A stretch of DNA of 64,000 nucleotides from JAOUEA01 sp963790335 (GTDB lineage Bacteria; Actinomycetota; UBA4738; HRBIN12): positions 1 through 64,000 of the forward strand of contig CAWBOB010000001.1 in the NCBI GenBank assembly GCA_963790335.1, in the 5' to 3' direction. The notes beneath the pieces are model-generated. The model saw only the letters and a program-made list of their open reading frames with translations, was not told the origin of the DNA and made no database searches. Positions within the stretch are counted from its first letter, which is position 1, and each line of letters starts with the position of its first letter. Shown here one piece after another: positions 57,428 to 64,000 of this stretch. The position numbers and the translations under genes are program-made.

Positions 57428-57839
57428 TCAGTCGCAGAGATGCGTCACCACGGGTCCATCGATCCGGGTCAGGCTCACGGGACGTCCATCCGACGCGACG
57501 TAGCTCGCCTGGTCAGATCCGACGAGCTCCATCGTTCCGACGTCTGCGTTGGAACTCGCATAGTCGGAGACTCGTCGCCGGATGGCATACGTGGCGCTTC
57601 CAGAAACTGCCGTCGAAGTCGACCAGCCAGTCCATCCCGCAATGCGGCACCGCGAAGCGATACACAACACCGGGTTCCACCTGACCCGAAGTGGGCCACA
57701 CCCGATACCCACGAAGCTCGCTCACGAACTCCGAGCGGAACTCGCGCACGGCCGGCGGCAGCTCCAGGGGCTCATCGGGCGTTGGAGGCTTCGGGAATCG
57801 GAGGCTCTCGAGGATCGCTCGCCCGACGCCCTCTTGCAT
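57428..57839 (-). CDS. Small hypothetical protein, one frameshift
   Basis: About 137 residues after correction. The N-terminal part (AILESLRFPKPPTPDEPLEL, YRVWPTSGQVEPGVVYRFAV, CGMDWLVDFDGSFWKR) is followed, after a shift near 57590, by SSNADVGTMELVGSDQASYV and a cysteine near the end (VVTHLCD). No family is recognised. It resembles small actinobacterial proteins that carry no clear domain. Confidence 0.5.
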
Positions 57840-57925
57840 GCCGAACGAGACTTCATGTCATCGCACGCCACACCGAGCTCGAGATCGAGCCCGTGCGGCA
57901 GGCGGACACGTAGTCGCTCAGCCGA

Positions 57926-59068
57926 CTACGCCCTCGCGCTCAGACCCAGCACGTCGGCCATCGCGGTCCAGACCTGGCGGTGGAACGCTGAGATCGCGCT
58001 CTCCCGTGACGGCATCAGTCGGCCGTGCGGGATCATGTTCGAGCGCAGGCCGGGCTGCTGCGCTTCCATGGCGTGCGCGTCTTCCTGCAGGGTCATGCCG
58101 TACATCGACATCCACTCGTCGATCTCGGGTTGCGTGAGCCCGGGCGCCGCGTACATCTCGTAGATGTTCGTGAACCGGTCGGGCGCGGTCGGCACGATCA
58201 CGTGGGTGAAGGCCACGTAGTCGTCCTGAGCGACGAACGAGAGCGGCCAGAGATACGCGAACCGGAAGCCGCGGTCGCCCTCTCGCGGCTCGTGGTGGAA
58301 GCGCGATGACGCCACGTTGTAGTCGGTGAACTGGCAGAGCATCGGCCCACGGTTCACGTACTCGTACTCCTCGACCCCGACCTCGAAGGCGTTGCCGAAG
58401 CTGCCCGAGTGGATCGTCGGACAGTGGTAGCACTCGCACGCGTTCTCCACGCCGATCTTCCAGTTCGCAGCGACCTCGTACGTGGAGGTCTCGTGGTAGG
58501 TGAACGTGGAGAAGTCGAGGCCGCGTTCGGTCAGCGTGTCGAGCGCCGGGAACGTCTCGCGAAGCGACGCTGCGCTGCGATCGGGGTTCACGAACACGAA
58601 GCCGTTCCAGATGTCGACCGCGACCGGCTCGAGCGAGAACTCCCCCATCTCGAACGTCTCCTCGAGCTCGCACCCGGGGGCCTTGCGCAGCCGTCCGTCG
58701 AGCTCGTAGGTCCAGGCGTGGTACGCGCACTGCAGCATCTTCTTGTTGGCCTCGCCCTCGGCCACCGGATACGCACGGTGTCGGCAGACGTTCACGAAGC
58801 CGTACAGCTCGCCCTCGAGGTCGCGCGTGAGCACGATCGGGATGTGCCCAGCGCGTGTGGCCACGACGTCGCCCGGCCGCTCGAGCTTGTGGAGGGGCGC
58901 TGCGAAGATCCACGACCGCGGCACGATCTCGTCGAGCTCCAGGTCGAAGATGCGCTGGTCCCAGTACCAACGAGCCGGGAACGTGAGGTTGCGCGCGAGC
59001 CCGTCTTCCACCTGGGAAGGGTCGATGCCCAGCTCCCGGGCGCGATCGGGTTGCGTCGAGATCGCCAT
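57926..59068 (-). CDS. Rieske-type aromatic-ring-hydroxylating oxygenase, alpha subunit
   Basis: A 380-residue Rieske non-haem iron oxygenase. The [2Fe-2S] ligands are C95, H97, C114 and H117 (CRHRAYPVAEG, CAYHAW). The mononuclear iron histidines are H215 and H220 in ENACECYHCPTIH, the third ligand an aspartate in the C-terminal part (QEDAHAMEAQQPG). Such enzymes hydroxylate or demethylate organic compounds with electrons from a reductase. No small subunit, ferredoxin or reductase is encoded next to it, so partner and substrate are unknown. Confidence 0.92.
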   Translation of the reverse strand: MAISTQPDRARELGIDPSQVEDGLARNLTFPARWYWDQRIFDLELDEIVPRSWIFAAPLHKLERPGDVVATRAGHIPIVLTRDLEGELYGFVNVCRHRAYPVAEGEANKKMLQCAYHAWTYELDGRLRKAPGCELEETFEMGEFSLEPVAVDIWNGFVFVNPDRSAASLRETFPALDTLTERGLDFSTFTYHETSTYEVAANWKIGVENACECYHCPTIHSGSFGNAFEVGVEEYEYVNRGPMLCQFTDYNVASSRFHHEPREGDRGFRFAYLWPLSFVAQDDYVAFTHVIVPTAPDRFTNIYEMYAAPGLTQPEIDEWMSMYGMTLQEDAHAMEAQQPGLRSNMIPHGRLMPSRESAISAFHRQVWTAMADVLGLSARA

Positions 59069-59109
59069 CGGCCAACGCTACCCCAGCGACGCCTGTGCCG
59101 GATACCTGG

Positions 59110-60459
59110 TCACGTCACGGCGGCTTCGAGGACCGCGAGCACGCGAGGCTCGTCGGTCGTCGCCACGGCGAAGCTCATCCGCGTGCCGTCCACCGGGCCG
59201 ATCGTCGCAGGTTGGCCGCCCGCCTCGAACCATTCACGGACGGCCTGCGCGAACGCGTCGGCGTCGGTCCCGGTATCCCACGCGGTGGTGACGACGACCG
59301 CGGCGTCGCTGCCATCGGTGAACGCGCGGTAGATGCCGCCATCCCAGCCCGCGGCGGCCGACTCGGCGATCGACGGATCGAGTCGGAGCTCCAGCATCGA
59401 AGCGAGCCAGGCTTCCCCGACCTGCATCACGTCGAGATCGCCCCACGCCGGGCCTAACTCGCCGGAGATGTCGGACACCTCGAGCGGCGTCGGACGGTCC
59501 GTCGGGTACCGCTCGGGATGCAGGATCTGCTCGGTCGAGACCGGGAATGCGCGAAGCGCCCGGTCGACCTCGGCCACCCCGCCTCGGGACTCGAGCGCGG
59601 TGACGAACGACTGCCCGGCCGTGTACGGCCACAGCAGCAGGTCGGCGACGAAGGGCGGCACACCGTCGGGTAGTCCTGCGCCCGCGCCGAGATCGCCGAA
59701 GTCGGCGTCGACCGGGGGGAACTCGAACAGCAGCCTCACGGAGAAGAACTGAGCGCTGCCCTCCACGACGCCGAGCGCTGCCTGGAACGGCTCGTCGCGG
59801 CACCCAGCCGTGATGGCATCGATGCGCTCGAGGTCGAAGTGCTGATCGTCGATCGCGTGGGTCAGCTCGTGGGCCAGCGTGGCCCGCTCGACGACGTCGA
59901 GCTCACCGTCGGCGCGGTAGACCAGCTCACCGTCGAGCGGGTTGTAGAAGCCCACCACCTGGCCGGTCTGGAACGCGAGCAGCGCCTCGCGGAGCGTGAC
60001 GTCGAACGACATCACGCCGATCGTCTGCCAGGCCACGGTGCGCCGGTCGTAGAACGCCTCCGGGTAGGTCTCGTCGAAGGCGCTCTCGAGCTTGCCGGCG
60101 ATCTCTTCCGCGCTCACCGGCTGCACCGCGACCGGCGACAGGAAGTCGAGCTCGCGCACCTGCTCCACCTGCGCCTCCAACTCGCGCACGTCGGCGGGTG
60201 CCTCGTCCGGCGACGCGTCGCCCTCGGTCGAGACGGGGGTCGGCGCCACGCACAGCTCACGCATCGCCCCGAGCGCCTGCTGCTCCCCGGTGTCGACCGG
60301 CTCCACATCGAGCGCGATGCCCTGAGCGCCCGACGGTGAGCCGGCGGCCGACGAACCGGAAGGTCCGATCTCGATCGAGATGCCGTCGCCGGTGCAGGCC
60401 GCGGACGCGAGCGCCGCCACGACCACCGCGAGCGCAAGCCCCGTCGGGCGGCGCCTCAC
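59110..60459 (-). CDS. Lipoprotein with zinc-metallopeptidase-like HExxH motif
   Basis: A 449-residue protein with signal peptide and lipobox (VVAALASAACTG), a low-complexity linker, and a domain containing ERATLAHELTHAIDDQHFDL. HELTH is an HExxH zinc motif with the following region suited to a third ligand (VVEGSAQFF, a glutamate in the usual spacing). It is probably an extracytoplasmic peptidase or inactive relative. It is the third gene of the glyS operon, starting 8 bases after the small membrane protein. No named family is recognised. Confidence 0.75.
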   Translation of the reverse strand: MRRRPTGLALAVVVAALASAACTGDGISIEIGPSGSSAAGSPSGAQGIALDVEPVDTGEQQALGAMRELCVAPTPVSTEGDASPDEAPADVRELEAQVEQVRELDFLSPVAVQPVSAEEIAGKLESAFDETYPEAFYDRRTVAWQTIGVMSFDVTLREALLAFQTGQVVGFYNPLDGELVYRADGELDVVERATLAHELTHAIDDQHFDLERIDAITAGCRDEPFQAALGVVEGSAQFFSVRLLFEFPPVDADFGDLGAGAGLPDGVPPFVADLLLWPYTAGQSFVTALESRGGVAEVDRALRAFPVSTEQILHPERYPTDRPTPLEVSDISGELGPAWGDLDVMQVGEAWLASMLELRLDPSIAESAAAGWDGGIYRAFTDGSDAAVVVTTAWDTGTDADAFAQAVREWFEAGGQPATIGPVDGTRMSFAVATTDEPRVLAVLEAAVT

Positions 60460-60466
60460 GAGCGGC

Positions 60467-60682
60467 TCACGGGCGACTCGAGCGGCCCGGGACCAGGACC
60501 GCAGCCACGGCCAAGACGACCGCTACGGCCGACGATGCGATCGACGCCCACAGCAGCCCGTTCTCCCGCAAGAGCTCGCGCGCGGCGAGGCCGAACAGCA
60601 GGCCGGCTGCGAGCACGGCGACGAAGCCCGCGGCGAACAGCAGGGCCGAGCCACGCGGTGCCGCCAGCGACGCCTCGCTCAC
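60467..60682 (-). CDS. Small two-helix membrane protein in the glyS operon
   Basis: A 71-residue protein with two hydrophobic helices (ALLFAAGFVAVLAAGLLFGL and LWASIASSAVAVVLAVAAVL). Its ATG overlaps the glyS stop by four bases, which indicates translational coupling. No family is recognised. Confidence 0.65.
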   Translation of the reverse strand: MSEASLAAPRGSALLFAAGFVAVLAAGLLFGLAARELLRENGLLWASIASSAVAVVLAVAAVLVPGRSSRP

Positions 60683-62004
60683 AGATGCTCCCGCAGGTAG
60701 TCCATGAGCCCGTCGATCGCCACACGATCCTGCTGCATCGTGTCGCGCTCACGCACCGTGACCTGACGATCGTCGAGGGAATCGAAGTCAACGGTCACGC
60801 AGAACGGCGTGCCGATCTCGTCCTGGCGTCGGTACCGCCGACCGATCGCGCCCGCGTCGTCGAACTGGGTGACCCACGCCGGCTTCACCAAGTCGTGCAC
60901 GCGGCGTGCTTCCGGCACGAGCTTCTCGTTGCGCGACAGCGGCAGCACCGCGACCTTGATCGGAGCCAGCGACCGGTGCAGACCGAGCACCGTGCGCTTG
61001 TCGGTGTCACCCTTGGCCGTCGGCGCCTCCTCGACCCGATAGGCGTCGAGCAGGAAGATGAGCATCGCTCGGTCGACCCCGACGGCGGGTTCGATCACGT
61101 ACGGCAGGAATCGCCGTTCGTCGGCTTGATCGAAGTACGTGAGATCCTCACCGCTCGCCCGCTGATGCGCGTCGAGGTCGTAGTCGGTGCGGTTCGCGAT
61201 GCCCTCGAGCTCATGCCATCCGAAGGGGAACTCGAACTCGACATCGGTGGCGGCCTTCGCGTAGTGCGCGAGCTCGTCGGGCTCGTGGGGTCGCAGCCGG
61301 AGCTTCTCCTTCGACACTCCGAGATCGAGGTACCACTGCATGCGTCGATCGACCCAGTACTCGAACCACTCGTCGTCGGTGCCCGGCTCCACGAAGAACT
61401 CCATCTCCATCTGCTCGAACTCGCGGGTGCGGAAGATGAAGTTCCCCGGCGTGATCTCGTTGCGGAACGCCTTGCCGATCTGCGCGATGCCGAAGGGCAG
61501 CTTCTTGCGTGACACCGCCTGCACCGCGGGGAAGTTCACGAACATGCCCTGGGCGGTCTCCGGACGCAGGTAGGCCACGGCGTCGTCGTCCTCGATCGGT
61601 CCGAGGAAGGTCTTCAGCATCTGGTTGAACTGCTTGGGCTCGGTGAACTCAGCGCCGCCACAGTTCGGGCAGAGCACCACGCCGTCGGCGTTGGCTTCGA
61701 GGTGGTCCTGTCGCCAGCGTTGATGACAGCTCATGCACTCGACGAGCAGGTCGTGGAACGTCTCGAGGTGTCCGCTCGCCTGCCACACACGAGGGCTCGT
61801 GATCACCGCCGCCTCGACGCCGACCACGTCGTCGCGCAGTTGCACGTTCGCGCGCCACCACTCGTTGCGGATGTTGCGACGCAGCTCGACCCCGAGCGGG
61901 CCGTAGTCCCACGACGAGCGGAAGCCGCCGTAGATCTCCGCCGACTGGAACGCGATGCCCCGGCGCTTGGCGAGGCTGGTGACGGCCTCCATGAGGTCGG
62001 TCAT
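60679..62004 (-). CDS. glyS: Glycyl-tRNA synthetase, dimeric type
   Basis: A 441-residue class II synthetase attaching glycine to tRNA-Gly in the cytoplasm, the single-chain alpha2 form. Motif 1 is GGFRSSWDYGPLGVELRRNI, the zinc insertion ECMSCHQRW/CPNCGGAEF. Motif 2 is FRNEITPGNFIFRTREFEQM, motif 3 PAVGVDRAMLIFLLDAYRVE. The anticodon-binding HGTP domain starts LAPIKVAVLPLSRNEKL. AGGAGA precedes the ATG at 62004. The gene heads an operon with two membrane-protein genes downstream. Confidence 0.96.
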   Translation of the reverse strand: MTDLMEAVTSLAKRRGIAFQSAEIYGGFRSSWDYGPLGVELRRNIRNEWWRANVQLRDDVVGVEAAVITSPRVWQASGHLETFHDLLVECMSCHQRWRQDHLEANADGVVLCPNCGGAEFTEPKQFNQMLKTFLGPIEDDDAVAYLRPETAQGMFVNFPAVQAVSRKKLPFGIAQIGKAFRNEITPGNFIFRTREFEQMEMEFFVEPGTDDEWFEYWVDRRMQWYLDLGVSKEKLRLRPHEPDELAHYAKAATDVEFEFPFGWHELEGIANRTDYDLDAHQRASGEDLTYFDQADERRFLPYVIEPAVGVDRAMLIFLLDAYRVEEAPTAKGDTDKRTVLGLHRSLAPIKVAVLPLSRNEKLVPEARRVHDLVKPAWVTQFDDAGAIGRRYRRQDEIGTPFCVTVDFDSLDDRQVTVRERDTMQQDRVAIDGLMDYLREHL

Positions 62005-62113
62005 CGGTACGGGTCTCCTCTCATCCCGGCCGCTGGGAACGGCCGCTGGCGTGAGGGCCATCGTAACCGGGGAACCTGTTACTCAGGCTCCCAGACCTGC
62101 CGATACGGGATGA

Positions 62114-62731
62114 ATGCCTGCACCGAGGAACTGCCGGTCGTGTGGGGCGACGCTGCCCGCCGACGTCCGGTGGTGCAACCAGTGCAGCGAGGCGGTGAGG
62201 GAATTCTCTCCCCGTGCACCCCTGCACGAAGGCAGCCACGTCGGCATCCCCTCACACGCGTCGGCGCAACGAGGCGGCTACACCCGCTGGCATGCCACGG
62301 CGACGACGTTCGGACCGGGAGTTCGGGTGGGGGTATCGGCGTTATACGCGTTCCTCGTCGTCTACGGCTTCTTCCAGGTCTTCATGCTGTACTGGCTGAT
62401 CGTCGTGGTCGTGGGTGGACTCATCGTCAAGGAGATCTGGAACCCTGGCTGGCGCACGGTCGATCCGACACCCCCAAGCCCCTCGGCGCCGGCCGAGGAC
62501 GTGAGGATCGTCGCACAGGGCCTTCGGGTACCACTCCCTCCCGAACGGCTGGAGCCGGATCCTCCCGGCCCTCGGACCGCCGGGGAGAGGGCCGGCCTCG
62601 TGCTCGCGATCGCCGGTGGGGTCGTGGTCGTGGCCGTGTTCACGTGGGGCACCCAAGAGATGAAGGTCGCCACGATCATGGTCGGCACGATGCTCGGCCT
62701 GTACGCCTACTTCAGGTCGTTCTCCGTCTAG
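62114..62731 (+). CDS. Zinc-ribbon plus membrane-helix protein
   Basis: The 205-residue protein opens with a zinc ribbon (CRSCGATLPADVRWCNQCSE, two CxxC) and has membrane helices in pairs (about 75-108 and 157-200). The pattern is that of small actinobacterial zinc-ribbon membrane proteins with unknown function. Its last 20 bases overlap the end of the convergent sulfatase gene. It is divergent from glyS. Confidence 0.75.
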   Translation: MPAPRNCRSCGATLPADVRWCNQCSEAVREFSPRAPLHEGSHVGIPSHASAQRGGYTRWHATATTFGPGVRVGVSALYAFLVVYGFFQVFMLYWLIVVVVGGLIVKEIWNPGWRTVDPTPPSPSAPAEDVRIVAQGLRVPLPPERLEPDPPGPRTAGERAGLVLAIAGGVVVVAVFTWGTQEMKVATIMVGTMLGLYAYFRSFSV

Positions 62732-64000
62732 GGCGGGCCACGCGCGCACCGACGAGGGCCACGACCGCCATCGACATGAGGAGGCCGACGCCGATCCAGG
62801 TGGAACGCGACGTCTCAGGACCCGGCGGCGGAGGATCGCACAGGACCTCGAGGTCTCGGGAGAGATCTCGCTGCAGCTCGACCGTCGCGGGCCTGCCGGC
62901 GAGGTTCGTGAGTTGATACGGATCGGCCACGAGGTCGTAGAGCTCCCGCTCGCCGGTCACGTACTCCACGAGCATGTGTTCCTGCGTCCGGATCGCGCAG
63001 TAGGTCGGCACCGGGTTCGTCCGCTCGAGATGCTCGACGAGGAAGCGTGTGCGCCATGGAACGGATCTATCGCTTCGCAGCAAAGGCACGAGGCTGACCC
63101 CGTCGGTCTCGACATCGACCCCGGCACGCTCGGCGATCGTCGGCGCGATGTCGATGTTGAGCACGAGGTGGCCGTCGACCGACGGGCTCGCGCCCAGTGA
63201 GTCGTCACGCACGATCAGCGGCACGCGGATGCTCTCCTCGTAGGGAACCTCCTTCTTGTCCCAGCGGTGCTCCCCGAGCATGAGGCCGTTGTCCGAGGTG
63301 TAGATCACGATGGTGTCGTCGAGGTGACCGGTCTCCCGGAGCGCCGTGAGCAGGTCTCCGACCTCGCGATCGACCGACAGCAGCGACTCCAGCTGCAGCC
63401 GCCGCCGCCAGTCGAGCGCCGCGATCCGCTCGTCCGTGAGCGGCGGGAGCGCTCGCATGTACGCGGGCTTGTCCTCGATCGAGGCCTCGTTGAAGCTCGG
63501 CGGCCGCCACGGAGGCAGGTCGGAGAACTCCCGCGCGTACTGCGGCTCGACGACCGCCGGGGCATGCGGTGCGGGTGGCGCGAACTCCACGAAGAACGGA
63601 GCCTCGGCCTGCCTGATGAACTCCTCGGCGGCATCGCCCAGCACGGTGGTCGCGTAGTCGGCCGGCTCGTCGCCGTACCGCACGATCGTTCCGTCGTGGG
63701 TCAGCGAGTAGTCGATGTACTGGGAGTGCACGAACGCCTGCCACCGGCTCCAGCCGGGCGGCACGTAGCCGATGAGCGCGTCGTGCTGGTACGAGTCGAT
63801 GTACTTGCCGAACAGCGCGGTCTCGTACCCACGGCCGCTCAGCCACGTGGCGAGTGTCGATGCATCATCGAACGCCTCGAACCCCCCGTGAGGGGGCCCC
63901 TGTTGGTAGACCCCGGTCGTGTGCGAGTAGTTGCCCGTGAGGATGCTGGCGCGGCTCGGGCAGCACAGCGGGTTCACCACGAACGCCTGCTCGAAGACGG
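62712..64000 (-). CDS. Sulfatase, N-terminus outside the window
   Basis: The visible 429 residues belong to a type I sulfatase (alkaline-phosphatase superfamily). The formylglycine-forming motif CCPSR is near the cut end (NPLCCPSRASILTGNYSHTT), followed by DNGLMLGEHRWDKKEVPYEE, a metal-binding and substrate region of sulfatases. A membrane helix close to the C-terminus (WIGVGLLMSMAVVALVGARV) is followed by RRRTT, so it is probably anchored with the enzyme outside. The first GTG of the visible part is not the start, since protein-like sequence (AFVVNPLCC) continues to the edge. Substrate class resembles N-acetylglucosamine-6-sulfatases or arylsulfatases. Confidence 0.9.
   Translation of the reverse strand, partial: VFEQAFVVNPLCCPSRASILTGNYSHTTGVYQQGPPHGGFEAFDDASTLATWLSGRGYETALFGKYIDSYQHDALIGYVPPGWSRWQAFVHSQYIDYSLTHDGTIVRYGDEPADYATTVLGDAAEEFIRQAEAPFFVEFAPPAPHAPAVVEPQYAREFSDLPPWRPPSFNEASIEDKPAYMRALPPLTDERIAALDWRRRLQLESLLSVDREVGDLLTALRETGHLDDTIVIYTSDNGLMLGEHRWDKKEVPYEESIRVPLIVRDDSLGASPSVDGHLVLNIDIAPTIAERAGVDVETDGVSLVPLLRSDRSVPWRTRFLVEHLERTNPVPTYCAIRTQEHMLVEYVTGERELYDLVADPYQLTNLAGRPATVELQRDLSRDLEVLCDPPPPGPETSRSTWIGVGLLMSMAVVALVGARVARPRRRTT

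Noticed and set aside
61990..62113. T-box or glycine riboswitch before glyS
   Set aside because: Only about 110 bases separate glyS from the divergent gene, with no T-box sequence (the TGGNACC core) and no glycine aptamer core.

Overview
This is about 64 kb of very GC-rich bacterial DNA. Gene content and order (rpoD, dnaG and dgt together, then ppdK and a single-chain glyS nearby; a mycobacterial-type primary sigma factor; an Lhr helicase followed by an Nei glycosylase; a fused urease gamma-beta subunit) point to an Actinomycetota member, probably a deep-branching soil or freshwater lineage. The exact class cannot be fixed from the sequence. No rRNA, CRISPR array, complete prophage or intact transposase is visible. 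There are three tRNA genes (Val-TAC, an elongator Met or Ile2 with CAT, Asn-GTT), all on the minus strand.

Region 1 (1-7984) is an accessory, heavily damaged stretch ending at tRNA-Val. Two partial copies of the tRNA lie further left, as expected of accreted tRNA-targeted insertions. It holds a broken EamA transporter and a mirror-image pair of two-gene modules (DUF4386 membrane protein followed by a quinone oxidoreductase-like gene), of which only one DUF4386 gene is intact. An intact DJ-1/PfpI-like protein follows. Region 2 (7988-17364) is mostly ordinary: a zinc-ribbon protein, a VOC protein, a tightly overlapping DUF47/PiT phosphate-transport operon, an orphan urease-like UreAB-UreC pair without maturation genes, a DUF4397 secreted protein, an amidohydrolase, and two beta-solenoid (bactofilin-like) membrane proteins.

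Region 3 (17433-31074): Lhr helicase, Nei glycosylase, gamma-glutamyltransferase, a nitrobindin-like protein, a MOSC protein overlapping a CPA2 antiporter, then an ECF sigma factor overlapping a membrane-anchored beta-propeller protein (candidate anti-sigma factor) and a cupin. Region 4 (31280-42876): an eroded integrase beside tRNA-Met/Ile2, a secreted DUF5122 propeller, fumarase, a sulfurtransferase, and a 1277-residue cyclase-AAA-TPR protein. That protein has the architecture and split active site of mammalian soluble adenylyl cyclase. Three exported proteins follow.

Region 5 (42994-46192): MgtC, then small and broken genes (HTH protein, RsbW-like kinase, STAS protein, zinc ribbon) and an integrase remnant beside tRNA-Asn. 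Region 6 (46316-64000) is the conserved core: a lone prepilin, rpoD, dnaG, dgt, a YdcF protein, a lipoprotein and exported propeller pair, an M15 peptidase-like protein, ppdK, a Rieske oxygenase, a glyS operon with a metallopeptidase-like lipoprotein, and a sulfatase cut by the window end.

The reading frame of many genes, including the essential dnaG, is interrupted. In the core regions these breaks are single shifts in otherwise conserved proteins and are most simply base-calling errors. In the tRNA-flanking regions they are dense enough to suggest real decay.
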